A model generated the notes under the pieces. The model worked only from the letters and a program-made list of their open reading frames with translations. It had not been told where the DNA came from and searched no databases. A stretch of 64,000 bases of DNA from DATBMA01 sp036555105 (GTDB lineage: Bacteria > Actinomycetota > Acidimicrobiia > Spongiisociales > ZC4RG35). Positions 1 to 10,878 of the stretch are shown here, piece by piece; within the stretch, counting starts at the first letter, position 1, and each line of letters begins with the position of its first letter. Position numbers and translations under genes: made by a program. Where the stretch lies: the NCBI GenBank assembly GCA_036555105.1, contig DATBMA010000031.1:1-64000 (forward strand). The letters run 5' to 3'.

Positions 1-811
1 GCACCGAGAAGCCCGCTTGCGCCAAGCCTTCGGAGAGACCAACGGCGGCAGCCTCGTCCAGCACCAGTACCTCGGGATTGGCCCGGCCCTGCTCGTCGAA
101 GTCATCACCACGGGCCACCCTCATTCCGTCCACCTCGACCAACGTGGCGGGGAAGGTGGTATCCGGATCGTTCTCCGGCGTGAACTCGCCCTCGAGGTCC
201 CAGTACGAGGCTGATCTGAAACGGATCCGCTCCCGTTCCCGCTCAACCACCATCCGCACTGCCACGCTCTGCACCCTCCCGGCGGAGAGCCCCTGCTTCA
301 CTTTCCGCCACAGGACCGGCGAGACCTCATATCCATACAGACGATCGAGGATCCTCCGTGCTTCCTGCGCCTCCACCAGATCACGGTCGAGCTCGCGGGG
401 ATGCGAGAAGGCCTCCCGGATCGCCGGGGCGGTGATCTCGTGGAAGACCATCCTGTGCACCGGGACCTTGGGCGAGAGCACCTCCGCCAGATGCCAGGCG
501 ATCGACTCCCCTTCCCGGTCTTCGTCGGTCGCCAGGTAGAGGGCCTCGGCCTTGCTCAGTGCCGACTTCAACTGCTTTACCCGCTCCTTCTTCTCGCGGG
601 GCACGACGTATACCGGCTCGAACCCGTTGTCGACGTTCACCCCCAGGCGCGACCAGGCCTCGCCCCGATACTTGGCAGGGATCTCGTCCGCAGCTCTAGG
701 GAGATCGCGGACGTGGCCCATGGAGGCCTCCACCGTCGCCTCGTCACCCAGGTACGAGGAGATGGTGCGGGCCTTGGTCGGAGACTCGACGATGATGAGT
801 GGTCTGGCCAT
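1..811 (-). CDS. topA: DNA topoisomerase I, N-terminal part (partial)
   Basis: Relaxes negatively supercoiled DNA by transient single-strand cleavage. The minus strand reads from an ATG at 811 and runs off the window at base 1, giving about 270 N-terminal residues. The protein opens with MARPLIIVESPTKARTI, the TOPRIM start with its metal/catalytic glutamate, and continues with the TOPRIM acidic motif in ATDEDREGESIAWHL and with SAGRVQSVA, typical of type IA topoisomerases. The active-site tyrosine and C-terminal zinc domains lie outside the window. It is divergent from tmk-holB, with about 95 bp between. The family call is very secure. Confidence 0.95.
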   Translation of the reverse strand, partial: MARPLIIVESPTKARTISSYLGDEATVEASMGHVRDLPRAADEIPAKYRGEAWSRLGVNVDNGFEPVYVVPREKKERVKQLKSALSKAEALYLATDEDREGESIAWHLAEVLSPKVPVHRMVFHEITAPAIREAFSHPRELDRDLVEAQEARRILDRLYGYEVSPVLWRKVKQGLSAGRVQSVAVRMVVERERERIRFRSASYWDLEGEFTPENDPDTTFPATLVEVDGMRVARGDDFDEQGRANPEVLVLDEAAAVGLSEGLAQAGFSV

Positions 812-905
812 AGTTGACAGCCTTGGGGCCACCGGGAACAGTTGACTTGATGGGGCCCGGGACCATTCCACTGTTTACCGTCCTCGCATCGATGTCAATT
901 CGGTG

Positions 906-1556
906 ATGTCTGGCCCAGGAGATCTGCTTGGGGTCGGTTCAGGGGCCAATTCGGGCTTCTACCTGGCCCTGGAGGGGGGCGAGGGGGCCGGAAAGACCAC
1001 GGTGGCGGCGGCACTGGCCGAGCGCCTCGAGGGCATGGGCCGCACGGTGCTGATCGTCAGGGAGCCTGGTGGGACCGCCCTGGGAGAGGGCATTCGCCAG
1101 CTGGTCCTCGACCAGGGCCACATGTCCCCCTGGGCAGAAGCCCTTCTCTTCGCCGCCCAGCGGGCCGAACTGGCGGCCGAGGTGGTCAGGCCGGCCCTCG
1201 AGTCGGGCGCGGTCGTGATCACCGACCGTTCCCTGTATTCGTCTCTCGCCTATCAGGGGGTGGCCAGAGAGCTCGGGGTAGGGCCGGTGAGGGCCATCAA
1301 CCTGGCAGGTCTCGAGAACACCGTTCCTGATCTCGTGATCGTCCTTGCCGTCGAGCCGGAGGCCGGGGTGAGCAGGCAGTCCCGCCCAGACCGGATCGGG
1401 AACGAGGGCATGGAATTCCAAACTGTCGTACTCGACGCCTACCGGCAGCTGGCCGATGCCGAGCCCGAGCGCGTGGTCATCGTCGATGCCAACCGCCACG
1501 TCGATGACGTGGTGGAGGCGGCTTGGAAGATCCTGCAGGAGCGGCTTCATGGCTGA
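906..1556 (+). CDS. tmk: Thymidylate kinase
   Basis: Phosphorylates dTMP to dTDP for DNA synthesis in the cytoplasm. About 216 aa, the usual size. The P-loop GGEGAGKTT lies near residue 25, followed by REPGG (substrate loop), the DRS motif in VITDRSLYSSLAYQG, and a C-terminal LID/core region. Start: ATG at 906 directly follows a GTG at 903; either is possible. A TACCGT box at 875-880 could be the -10. The stop codon overlaps the holB start by 8 bp, so the two are translated together, the common actinobacterial tmk-holB pairing. Confidence 0.93.
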   Translation: MSGPGDLLGVGSGANSGFYLALEGGEGAGKTTVAAALAERLEGMGRTVLIVREPGGTALGEGIRQLVLDQGHMSPWAEALLFAAQRAELAAEVVRPALESGAVVITDRSLYSSLAYQGVARELGVGPVRAINLAGLENTVPDLVIVLAVEPEAGVSRQSRPDRIGNEGMEFQTVVLDAYRQLADAEPERVVIVDANRHVDDVVEAAWKILQERLHG

Positions 1557-2577
1557 GCAGGTGATCGGGCATTCCCGCGTGCTGGAGCTCCTCGAGCGCG
1601 AGAAGAAGGTGCCGACTCATGCCTATCTGTTCGTCGGCGCCGACGGTGTCGGCAAGGCGACCGTCGCGCGCCGGTTCGCAGCCGACCTGCTGTGCCCGAC
1701 CGGCGGCGACCACGACCTTCCATGCTCGTCGTGCCGTCGGGCGGCGGCCTCCGTCCACCCCGACCTGATCGTCATCGAGGCTGAGGATGGCCGCACCGGG
1801 GTGGGGGTGGAACAGGCGCGCGAGATCGCCACCCGTTCTGCGCTCTCCCCGGTGGAGGGCGCACGTCGGGTCTTTCTCCTCCCGGAGGCGGGGGAGATGA
1901 CCGAGCAGGCCGCCAACGCCCTGCTCAAGACGCTGGAGGAGCCTCTGGCGCCGGTGGTCTTCCTCCTGGTCGCGGACTCTGAGGACGACCTCCCCGACAC
2001 CGTGGCCAGTCGCTGCCGCACCATTCACTTCGGCCGGGTTCCCGAGGAGGAGCTGGTGGACGGCCTCACGACCCGGGGCCTGGACCTCGACCATGCCCGC
2101 ACCGTGGCAGCTGTCTCCGGCGGCCGGCCCGGGCTGGCTCTGACCCTTGCCACCCAACCGGAGGCGGCTTCGTTCCGGTCGGCATGGCTGGGGGTTCCGG
2201 GGAGGCTGAGCGCCCAGCCTGGGGACGCCTTCCTCCTTGCGGAGGAGATGTCCGTGGCGACCGAGCCTCTGATGTCTGGGGTGGGCGTTGAAGAGACCGA
2301 CGCAACCAGGAGAGACCGCGCCCGCCGCCGGGCCAGAGTGACGCTGCTCTCATCGGGCCTCGAGATCCTGGCCTCGTGGTACGTCGACTCGGCCTCGCTG
2401 CAGTTGGGGGGACCTGTGCGCCATCGCGATATTCCCTACGCCGACCTGACGATCGTCACCCCGGAGCGAGCGGTGGCCAGCGCCGGCCGTGTGCTCGACG
2501 TGGTGGTCGACCTGCAGGCCAACCTGCGCCCCCAACTCCTGTTGGCCGACCTGTTCGCCAAGCTGGGCGAGAGTTGA
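1549..2577 (+). CDS. holB: DNA polymerase III, delta' subunit
   Basis: Clamp-loader subunit that helps open and load the beta clamp. The 342-aa protein begins MAEQVIGHSRVLELLE, overlapping the tmk stop. AAA+ features: a Walker-A-like GADGVGKAT near residue 28, a cysteine cluster CPTGGDHDLPCSSC typical of the delta'/gamma zinc module (one ligand may come from elsewhere), the NALLKTLEEP helix, and the SRC sensor/arginine-finger motif near residue 150. The upstream in-frame extension to 1456 is only the shifted reading of tmk. An octamer-repeat cluster starts right at the stop codon. Confidence 0.9.
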   Translation: MAEQVIGHSRVLELLEREKKVPTHAYLFVGADGVGKATVARRFAADLLCPTGGDHDLPCSSCRRAAASVHPDLIVIEAEDGRTGVGVEQAREIATRSALSPVEGARRVFLLPEAGEMTEQAANALLKTLEEPLAPVVFLLVADSEDDLPDTVASRCRTIHFGRVPEEELVDGLTTRGLDLDHARTVAAVSGGRPGLALTLATQPEAASFRSAWLGVPGRLSAQPGDAFLLAEEMSVATEPLMSGVGVEETDATRRDRARRRARVTLLSSGLEILASWYVDSASLQLGGPVRHRDIPYADLTIVTPERAVASAGRVLDVVVDLQANLRPQLLLADLFAKLGES

Positions 2578-2700
2578 GACCGTCGCACGGTCGCACGGTC
2601 GCACGGTCTCGAGGTCGCGAGGTCTCGAGGTCGCGAGGTCTCACGGTCTCACGGTCGTGGGGTCACTGTGAGACGGTGCGACTGTGAGACTGTGAGTCTG
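2578..2700. repeat. Octamer-repeat cluster 1 (GGTCKCAC / GGTCKCGA)
   Basis: Begins directly after the holB TGA. About eleven tandem octamers in register (GGTCGCAC x3, then GGTCTCGA and GGTCGCGA alternating, then GGTCTCAC x2) switch near 2665 to the reverse-complement form (GTGAGACG, GTGCGACT, GTGAGACT). The inversion allows a hairpin, e.g. GTCTCAC at 2646-2652 with GTGAGAC at 2668-2674. It separates holB from tRNA-Thr. No ORF in it looks like protein. Confidence 0.9.
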
Positions 2701-2749
2701 TTGTTCACGACCAGAATGGAACTGGCGACCCACTCGGGTCGCGTTCATT

Positions 2750-2822
2750 GCCGGGGTAGCTCAGTCGGTAGAGCAGCCGCCTCGTAAGTGGCAGGTCAGG
2801 GGTTCGATTCCCCTCCCCGGCT
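2750..2822 (+). tRNA. tRNA-Thr (anticodon CGT)
   Basis: A 73-nt cloverleaf: acceptor GCCGGGG (2750-2756) pairs with CCCCGGC (2815-2821), discriminator T; D-arm GCTC/GAGC; anticodon stem GCCGC/GTGGC with loop CTCGTAA, anticodon CGT reading ACG; T-arm with GGTTCGATTCC. CCA is not encoded. It ends only 3 nt before the ATG of the sigma-factor gene, so that mRNA must be either processed from the tRNA transcript or start inside the tRNA gene. Confidence 0.95.
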
Positions 2823-2825
2823 CTG

Positions 2826-3395
2826 ATGGCCGATCAAGCCAGATTCGAAGAGGAAGCGCTTCCGTACGCGTCGCAGCTATATGCGGCTGCGCTGCGCATG
2901 ACGCGGAATCCTTCCGATGCCGAGGATCTCGTTCAGGAAACCTTCCTCAAGGCGTACAGGGCCTACGGCACATTCGAGGCGGGGACCAACCTCAAGGCCT
3001 GGCTCTACCGGATTCTCACCAACACCTTCATCAACAAATATCGCAAGGACAATCGGGCGCCTGCCGAGGTCGAGCTGGGAGACCTCGAAGACATCTATCT
3101 CTTCCGCCGGCTGTCGGATGCGGCCCCAGGCGACAGCACCCGCAGCGCCGAGGATCAACTGCTCGATGGCCTGGTGGAAGAGGACGTACGGGCTGCGGTG
3201 GAGTCTCTCCCGGAGATTTTCAGGCTCCCCGTCCTTCTGGCCGATCTGGAGGGCCTCAGCTACAAGGAGATCGCCGACATCCTCGACATCCCCATCGGTA
3301 CCGTCATGTCCCGACTCCATCGTGGAAGAAAGGCACTGGAGAAGGCGTTGTTCGAGTTTGCCAGGGCACGCGGTCTGGTCGCCGGACACGAATAG
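2826..3395 (+). CDS. RNA polymerase sigma factor, ECF SigR/SigH-like
   Basis: 189 aa with sigma2 ([31 protein letters not shown]) and sigma4 ([26 protein letters not shown], then [12 protein letters not shown]) regions. It resembles the thiol-stress SigR/SigH (ECF12) group, and the next gene encodes a ZAS-type anti-sigma factor as in those systems. The ATG lies 3 nt after tRNA-Thr(CGT), so no conventional ribosome-binding site is available outside the tRNA. The target regulon cannot be read from here. Confidence 0.92.
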   Translation: MADQARFEEEALPYASQLYAAALRMTRNPSDAEDLVQETFLKAYRAYGTFEAGTNLKAWLYRILTNTFINKYRKDNRAPAEVELGDLEDIYLFRRLSDAAPGDSTRSAEDQLLDGLVEEDVRAAVESLPEIFRLPVLLADLEGLSYKEIADILDIPIGTVMSRLHRGRKALEKALFEFARARGLVAGHE

Positions 3396-3404
3396 GCATC
3401 CCGC

Positions 3405-3647
3405 ATGAGCAAGCACAAATGTGATCGAGCCCTGGCCGAGATCTACACCTATGTGGATCAGGAAATGACCTGGTGGAGGCGGCTGACCATCAAACGCCAT
3501 CTCGCGGCCTGCTCCTACTGCCCGCAGGCGTATGAATTCGAGCAACGGCTCCGCATCGTGGTCAGGGAGCGGCTGGGGGAGGAGATCCCGGCCGAGGCGA
3601 TGGGCCGCCTCAGGGAGATGCTCGCCAAGGAGCGGGACACAACCTGA
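3405..3647 (+). CDS. Anti-sigma factor, RsrA-like zinc-binding
   Basis: 80 aa. It has the ZAS motif HxxxCxxC (HLAACSYC, residues about 32-39) and an N-terminal Cys (MSKHKC), matching mycothiol-system anti-sigma factors that release their sigma when thiols are oxidised. The C-terminal Cys pair of RsrA is absent (RERLGEEIPAEAM instead), but in Streptomyces RsrA the key redox cysteines lie in the ZAS region. Located 9 nt after the sigma gene, as expected for a cognate pair. Oxidative-stress role is inferred from family and pairing. Confidence 0.85.
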   Translation: MSKHKCDRALAEIYTYVDQEMTWWRRLTIKRHLAACSYCPQAYEFEQRLRIVVRERLGEEIPAEAMGRLREMLAKERDTT

Positions 3648-3695
3648 TTGGTTGGAGGCGTTTCCGAGCCTGCGCCCTCCGTTACGCTTGACCTG

Positions 3696-3995
3696 ATGGT
3701 TCAATCCGTGCGGGTTGCATTCCTGGTCGTGGTGGTGGCCCTGCTCTCGATCCCTCTCACTGCCCTTGCCCAGGAGGAGACGACCACAACCACCGGTGGG
3801 GGAACCACGACCACCGCGGTGACAGTCGTGCCGGCCGTGCCGGTCACCCCGGTGGCCGAGGCCGATTCACTGGCCGACTGGACGTACCGGTACCTGGTGC
3901 CGACCGGGCTTGTGCTGGCAGCCCTGGTGATCGTCGTGACCGTGATTCTGTATTTCCGCCGTGTCGTCCGCAACCGGTATCGCGTGGTCAATTGA
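3696..3995 (+). CDS. Small membrane-anchored protein with Thr-rich linker
   Basis: 99 aa, not recognised. An N-terminal signal peptide (VAFLVVVVALLSIPLTALAQ) is followed by a Thr-rich, low-complexity stretch, then one membrane helix (LVLAALVIVVTVILYF) and a short basic tail, so the middle is probably outside the cell. The start at 3696 is preferred over TTG 3648 because the signal peptide begins there and a TACGCT -10 box lies at 3683-3688, seven nt upstream, giving a leaderless mRNA. It overlaps the next gene by 4 bp. Confidence 0.65.
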   Translation: MVQSVRVAFLVVVVALLSIPLTALAQEETTTTTGGGTTTTAVTVVPAVPVTPVAEADSLADWTYRYLVPTGLVLAALVIVVTVILYFRRVVRNRYRVVN

Positions 3996-5044
3996 GCACC
4001 CCTTGGCCACTGGCGGCGAAAGTCGCCGGGAGAATGGCCGGGACCTACCCGCTGGCTGAGACCTATCACGGCAAGGAACTCGCCGCCACCATGCCTGGCA
4101 TCACCATCCGGGCCGCGGAGCTGGTCCATGTCGAGACCGGGCTCGACGGCACCGGTGCCCCGGATGTGCTGGTCACCTCGCGGGCCGAGTGGGCCGAGCG
4201 CAATCTCTCCTCCTTTGCCCACCTCCTGGCCCCGTTGGAGGCGCGGATCGAGGAGCGCCTCAAGCAGGAGGACCGCAACAACTCGGCCTCAGCCGAGCTG
4301 GCCCGCAAGGTGGTGGCGGTGGAGGCTGGAGCACTCCTGGGCGCGCTGTCGCGTCGGGTTCTTGGCCAGTACGAGCTGGTGCTGCCGACCGGCGACTCTG
4401 GCGACGCCGTTGCCTTTGTCGGGGCCAACATCCTCGCCTTGGAGCGCCGGCATCAGTTTCGGCCCTCCGACTTCCGTATGTGGATCGCACTGCATGAGTC
4501 CACCCACCGGGCGCAGTTCGCGGGCGTGCCATGGCTTCGGTCCTACTTCCTGTCATTGGTCGAGGAGCTCGTCGCCAGCGCCAAGCCCGATCCAGGGAAA
4601 CTCATGCGGGTGGTGGACGAGGTGGCTTCGGCCCGGCGAGAGCGCCGTCCGATCTTCGATGAGAACGGAGTCATCGGGCTGTTCGCCGGGGCCGAGCAGA
4701 AGGCAGTGCTCGACCGGGTCCAAGCTCTCATGTCCCTGCTCGAGGGCCACGGACACGTCGTGATGGATCGAATCGGGGCGCGGCTCTACAAGAGCCAGGC
4801 GCGCATGTCGGCAGTTCTCAGCGCCAGGCGGCGCGACCCGAAGACCGCGGCTCTCTTACGCATCGCCGGCCTGGAGATGAAGATGCGCCAGTACGAGCAG
4901 GGTGCTCGCTTCGTAAAGGGGGTCGAGCAGGCAGCCGGATGGGACCAGCTGGCACTGGCCTGGAAGGACCCCCAGTCCTTGCCCGACCTGGCTGAGATCG
5001 AGCAGCCCGAGAAATGGCTGGAGAGGGTCGGCTCCGCCGCCTGA
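3992..5044 (+). CDS. Zinc-dependent metalloprotease, DUF2342 / F420-biosynthesis-associated family
   Basis: 350 aa. The HExxH zinc motif appears as HESTH (residues about 168-172) in FRMWIALHESTHRAQFAGVPW, characteristic of the actinobacterial DUF2342 family, some of which are annotated as coenzyme-F420-biosynthesis-associated. No signal peptide is seen; cytoplasmic. It starts with TTG overlapping the previous stop and its end overlaps tilS by 31 bp, the usual order in actinobacteria. The biological substrate is unknown. Confidence 0.8.
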   Translation: MSTPWPLAAKVAGRMAGTYPLAETYHGKELAATMPGITIRAAELVHVETGLDGTGAPDVLVTSRAEWAERNLSSFAHLLAPLEARIEERLKQEDRNNSASAELARKVVAVEAGALLGALSRRVLGQYELVLPTGDSGDAVAFVGANILALERRHQFRPSDFRMWIALHESTHRAQFAGVPWLRSYFLSLVEELVASAKPDPGKLMRVVDEVASARRERRPIFDENGVIGLFAGAEQKAVLDRVQALMSLLEGHGHVVMDRIGARLYKSQARMSAVLSARRRDPKTAALLRIAGLEMKMRQYEQGARFVKGVEQAAGWDQLALAWKDPQSLPDLAEIEQPEKWLERVGSAA

Positions 5045-6345
5045 GCGGGGCGGTATCCACCGCCGCCCGACCCGTCCTCAGTCAGATCGGGCCGCGGGTG
5101 GCAGTGGCGCTGAGCGGCGGTCCGGACTCGGCAGTGTGTGCGTGGGTCGCGCAGGAGCACGGAAGCGTCCCCCGGCTGGCCTACGTCCATCACGGTCTGC
5201 CCGCTTCCGATCAGATGCGGCGTGCCGCCGGGTCGATTGCCGCCCGCTTGGGGCTCGGGCTCGAAGTCCTCGAGATCTCAGGCTGGGGGAAGTCCGAGGG
5301 CAGGGCCCGGTCGGCTCGGTACGCGGCCTTGTTGGGGAACCTGGAACAGGGCGAGTGGCTGCTGACCGGCCACAACCTCGATGACCAGGCCGAGACGGTC
5401 CTTCTGAACCTGTTGCGGGGTTCGGGGCTCGAAGGGCTGGCGGGGATCCCCACGGTGAGGCCACCGGTCGCCAGGCCACTGTTGGATGTCAGACGCTCCG
5501 AGATCCGCGAGCTGGCGGGCCTGCTCGGCCTCCCATGGCGGGAGGACCCGGCCAATACGGACCAGGCGTTTCGCCGCAATCGCCTCCGCTCCGGGCTTAT
5601 TCCACGCCTCGAGGCGGAGTGGAACCCCAACCTGAGCGTCCGCCTCGCCTCGATGGCGCGTATGGCCGCCTCCGAGTCGGCCGCCATAGCCGATGACATC
5701 GTCGAACCGCTGGAGGACCGAGGGCATCTGCTGCTCCCGGCTGCAGCGCTGTGGGCAGTCGGAGATCGCCGAGCCAGGCACTCCATTCGGGCGGCATTGA
5801 GGCGGCTGCGGCCGCCCCACCCGCCATCTTCGGGCGAGCTCGCCGAGGTGCTGGGAGTTCTGACCGGTGAGCGAGGTCGCCTGACCATGAGCGACGGCGT
5901 TGAGGTCGTCCTGGATGGGCCATGGCTCGTCCTACAGCGCGGACCGACGTTGCCCGTCGAAGAGGCTCCCGTCGAGTGGGAGGTCCCTGGTCTGGTCGCC
6001 TGGGGTGGCTTCGAGCTCCAAGCCGAGGTGAGCGACCAGCGCCCGACCGCCTTTCCTCTCTCGCCATGGCGTGCGGTCATGGATGCTGAGCGGGTTCGCA
6101 CACTCACAGTTCGGGCTCCGGCCGAATCGGACCTTCTCTCCGTGCCGGGAGGCTCCCAGCGACTCATCGAAGCCATCAAGTCGAGTGGCATCGACGGCCA
6201 GTCCGCCGCAGGCTGGCCGGTGGTCGAATCCGAAGGACAGATCGTCTGGGTCCCAGGGGTCCGTAGCCTCCCGGCGGGTTGGGTCGATGGATCGACTCGC
6301 CGCTACCTTTGGGTCTCGGCCGAGGAGGTGGTGTGGCCAAGGTGA
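5014..6345 (+). CDS. tilS: tRNA(Ile) lysidine synthetase
   Basis: Converts C34 of the tRNA-Ile CAU anticodon to lysidine so that it reads AUA. 443 aa. The N-type ATP-pyrophosphatase PP-loop SGGPDS is near residue 35; GHNLDDQAETVLLNLLRGSGLEGLAG and the RNRLRSGLIP motif follow, then TilS-specific C-terminal domains. ATG 5014 lies inside the protease gene, and its 3' end overlaps hpt by 13 bp, so protease, tilS and hpt form one transcription unit. Confidence 0.92.
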   Translation: MAGEGRLRRLSGAVSTAARPVLSQIGPRVAVALSGGPDSAVCAWVAQEHGSVPRLAYVHHGLPASDQMRRAAGSIAARLGLGLEVLEISGWGKSEGRARSARYAALLGNLEQGEWLLTGHNLDDQAETVLLNLLRGSGLEGLAGIPTVRPPVARPLLDVRRSEIRELAGLLGLPWREDPANTDQAFRRNRLRSGLIPRLEAEWNPNLSVRLASMARMAASESAAIADDIVEPLEDRGHLLLPAAALWAVGDRRARHSIRAALRRLRPPHPPSSGELAEVLGVLTGERGRLTMSDGVEVVLDGPWLVLQRGPTLPVEEAPVEWEVPGLVAWGGFELQAEVSDQRPTAFPLSPWRAVMDAERVRTLTVRAPAESDLLSVPGGSQRLIEAIKSSGIDGQSAAGWPVVESEGQIVWVPGVRSLPAGWVDGSTRRYLWVSAEEVVWPR

Positions 6346-6857
6346 GGACGTTGATCACGGAAGAGGACATCGCGGCGAAGCTCGCCGAGATGGGCAAGAC
6401 CATCTCCGATGACTATCAGGGCCAGGACTTGTTGCTGGTGGGCGTGCTCAAGGGGGCATTCATGGTGATGGCCGACCTGGCCAGATACGTCGATCTCCCC
6501 GTGGAGTTCGACTTCATGGCCGTGTCCTCGTATGGCGCCGCCACCCAGACCTCGGGAGTGGTCCGCATCCTCAAGGACCTCGATCAGGAGATAACCGGCC
6601 GCCACGTCCTGATCGTCGAGGACATCATCGACTCGGGCCTGACACTCAATTACTTGCTCAAGAGCCTGCGGGTCCGCAAGCCCGCATCGCTCGAGGTGGC
6701 CACTCTCCTATTGAAAGAGGGAATCCAGCGGGTACCGCTGGACGTCAAGTATGTCGGATTCAGGATCGGGCCCGAATTCGTCGTCGGGTACGGCCTCGAC
6801 CACGCCGGCCGCTATCGCAACCTGCCCTATGTCGGGGTACTGGAAGGTGCAGGCTGA
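6333..6857 (+). CDS. hpt: Hypoxanthine phosphoribosyltransferase
   Basis: Salvages hypoxanthine/guanine to IMP/GMP with PRPP. 174 aa from GTG 6333, with an AGGAGG-like ribosome site just upstream inside tilS; the longer ORF from 6279 only reads tilS out of frame. Contains the PRPP loop VEDIIDSGLTL (residues about 95-105), LKGAFMVMADLAR and the C-terminal FVVGYGLDHAGRYRNLPYVG. The tilS-hpt-ftsH order is widely conserved. Confidence 0.92.
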   Translation: MAKVRTLITEEDIAAKLAEMGKTISDDYQGQDLLLVGVLKGAFMVMADLARYVDLPVEFDFMAVSSYGAATQTSGVVRILKDLDQEITGRHVLIVEDIIDSGLTLNYLLKSLRVRKPASLEVATLLLKEGIQRVPLDVKYVGFRIGPEFVVGYGLDHAGRYRNLPYVGVLEGAG

Positions 6858-6987
6858 GCCGGGTCGAGGCGTGCGGCTCAAGGGCATGGCCGAATAGGCC
6901 GATCCGACCACAGGTGAGCCGATTTCACTACGAATTCGCATCCCGTAGCATGAACAGGTCGCCGGCTCGCTTCCGGAAGGGCTCGAG

Positions 6988-8976
<1,989 letters not shown>

Positions 8977-8978
8977 GC

Positions 8979-9551
8979 GTGGCCGAGATCGACCAGGCGG
9001 CGATTGCCGACGCCGTCCGTCAGATCCTGAAGGCTTTGGGAGAGGATCCGGAACGGGAGGGCCTGTCAGACACGCCCGAGCGCGTGGCCCGTTTCTACGC
9101 CGAGGTGTTCGACGGTCTGAATCGGGACCCGGCAGACGACATCGACGCCTTCTTCGGCAATGAGCATTACCAGGAGATCGTGATGGTGCGGGACATCCCC
9201 TTCTATTCGGTTTGCGAGCACCACCTTGCGCCGTTCCACGGCAAGGCTCACGTCGCTTACATTCCCCGCGATCAGGTCACCGGCCTCTCCAAGCTCGCGC
9301 GGCTGGTGGAGGGCTACGCCCATCGCCCGCAGATGCAGGAGCGGTTGACCGCTCAAGTGGCAGATGCCTTGCAACGCCGGCTCAACCCCCTCGGGGTGCT
9401 CGTTGTCATCGAGGCGGAGCACCTGTGCATGTCGATGCGAGGGGTGAAGAAGGCCGGTTCGACGACTGTCACCTCGGCGGTGCGAGGGATCATGCACACA
9501 GACCCGGCCAGCCGGGCGGAGGCGATGGCGCTGATCTACGGCACCGGATGA
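8979..9551 (+). CDS. folE: GTP cyclohydrolase I
   Basis: First step of folate synthesis: GTP to 7,8-dihydroneopterin triphosphate. 190 aa. The motif [20 protein letters not shown] carries the zinc Cys and catalytic His, and the second zinc Cys is in [14 protein letters not shown], as in type IA enzymes. GTG start 2 nt after ftsH; the stop overlaps folP in ATGA. It heads the folate gene run folE-folP-(phosphatase-like)-folB-folK. Confidence 0.95.
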   Translation: MAEIDQAAIADAVRQILKALGEDPEREGLSDTPERVARFYAEVFDGLNRDPADDIDAFFGNEHYQEIVMVRDIPFYSVCEHHLAPFHGKAHVAYIPRDQVTGLSKLARLVEGYAHRPQMQERLTAQVADALQRRLNPLGVLVVIEAEHLCMSMRGVKKAGSTTVTSAVRGIMHTDPASRAEAMALIYGTG

Positions 9552-10396
9552 GCCGCGGCTGGCGGCTCCGAACCCGCACGCTGCCACTCGACCGGCCTCT
9601 CCTTATGGGGATCGTCAACGTCACCCCGGATTCCTTCAGCGATGGGGGGGCGTTCCTGGACCCGCAAGCGGCGATCGCACATGGCAAGGCGCTGGCCGAA
9701 GCCGGGGCCGACCTCATCGACGTCGGCGGTGAGTCGACCAGACCCGGCGCGGCCGAGGTGAGCGCTGACGACGAGCTGGCGAGGGTCATCGGGGTGGTGG
9801 AAGCGTTGGCCGGGGAAGGCCTGGCCGTGTCGATCGACACCGCCAAGTCCCGGGTCGCAGAGCCTGCACTCGAGGCCGGGGCCGAAGTAGTGAACGACGT
9901 CACCGCGTTGTCGGACCCGGCCATGCCAGGGTTGGTCTCGGGGGCCGGCGCCGGGTTGGTGCTCATGCACATGCAGGGATCCCCCCGCACCATGCAGGTG
10001 GACCCCATCTACGCCGATGTCGTGGCCGAGGTTCGGGACTACCTGGTTGCCAGGGCCGCCCGAGCCGAGGAAGCCGGAATCGAGCGAGACCGCATTGCCA
10101 TCGATCCGGGCATCGGGTTCGGCAAGACCCTGGAGCACAACCTCCTCCTCTTGGCCGGGCTGGGTGAGCTGGTGGGCACGGGGTATCCGGTGCTGGTCGG
10201 CACCTCCCGAAAGACCTTTCTGGGCCGGCTGACAGGGATCGATGATCCCGCCAGGAGGGATCTGGCCACGGCGGTCAGCGTCGCCCTCGCCGCCGAGCGG
10301 GGAGCAGCCATTTTTCGGGTCCACGATGTTGCCGCATCTCGGGAGGCCCTCGCGATCGCCACCGCTATGGTGGAACGGTCGGAAACCAGAGCTTGA
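9548..10396 (+). CDS. folP: Dihydropteroate synthase
   Basis: Condenses dihydropterin pyrophosphate with p-aminobenzoate; the target of sulfonamides. 282 aa, TIM barrel. Signature [15 protein letters not shown] near residue 20, then [12 protein letters not shown], and [16 protein letters not shown] 9548 overlaps the folE stop; the longer upstream reading is folE out of frame. The end overlaps the next gene by 4 bp (TTGA). Confidence 0.95.
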   Translation: MSRGWRLRTRTLPLDRPLLMGIVNVTPDSFSDGGAFLDPQAAIAHGKALAEAGADLIDVGGESTRPGAAEVSADDELARVIGVVEALAGEGLAVSIDTAKSRVAEPALEAGAEVVNDVTALSDPAMPGLVSGAGAGLVLMHMQGSPRTMQVDPIYADVVAEVRDYLVARAARAEEAGIERDRIAIDPGIGFGKTLEHNLLLLAGLGELVGTGYPVLVGTSRKTFLGRLTGIDDPARRDLATAVSVALAAERGAAIFRVHDVAASREALAIATAMVERSETRA

Positions 10397-10878
10397 TCAC
10401 CGGACTCATACCGCGCGGGTTCACCTGGGTGATCGCCGAGCGGTTGGCAGTCTCCGAGCGGGTGGGGGGCTCGGGCTTCCAACACCGACGGGTGCGTCGT
10501 GAGGAGGAGATCAGCTGGCTGGTGCGGGGCGCCGGCATCACCGATGTCATATCCCTGCTCCCCGCCACCCAGAACGTCGCCGCCTACCGGGACGCCGGTC
10601 TGGCGGTGCACAAGCTCTCCTTGGGTCCCGAAGTCACGGTCGACGAGGCCGAGCAGGTCTATTCGCTGATCCACAAAGTGATGGCCAAGCCTTCCACCAA
10701 GGTCCTCCTCCATCGAGAGACCATCGACGACTCGGTGGGCGGGATCCTGGCCGGCTACCTCGTGTGGTCGGGGATGGTCGAGCAGCCGGTCCTGGCGGTG
10801 GCCGTGGTGCAGGAGATCCTGAAACGGCCGCTCGGGCCCGAAGGCCGCAACCTGGTGCCCGGCGCCGGCCTTCCGTAG
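10393..10878 (+). CDS. Dual-specificity-phosphatase-like protein with degenerate active site
   Basis: 161 aa. The pattern ITDVISLLPATQN ... VHKLSLG ... KVLLHRETIDDSVGGILAGYL follows the layout of tyrosine/dual-specificity phosphatases, but the P-loop HCxxGxxRS reads HRETIDDSV, so the catalytic Cys and Arg are missing. A conventional phosphatase reaction is therefore unlikely. It starts at TTG overlapping folP and ends at the GTG of the next gene, so it belongs to the folate operon, where a pterin phosphatase step is still unassigned in many bacteria. The fold assignment is by eye. Confidence 0.5.
   Translation: MITGLIPRGFTWVIAERLAVSERVGGSGFQHRRVRREEEISWLVRGAGITDVISLLPATQNVAAYRDAGLAVHKLSLGPEVTVDEAEQVYSLIHKVMAKPSTKVLLHRETIDDSVGGILAGYLVWSGMVEQPVLAVAVVQEILKRPLGPEGRNLVPGAGLP

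Noticed and set aside
939..1550. Long minus-strand ORF opposite tmk
   Set aside because: Shadow of tmk caused by high GC; no domain and no start context.
2376..2687. ORFs with RPCDRATVRP-like protein around several intergenic regions
   Set aside because: They are translations of the octamer repeats, with no conserved domain and no ribosome site.
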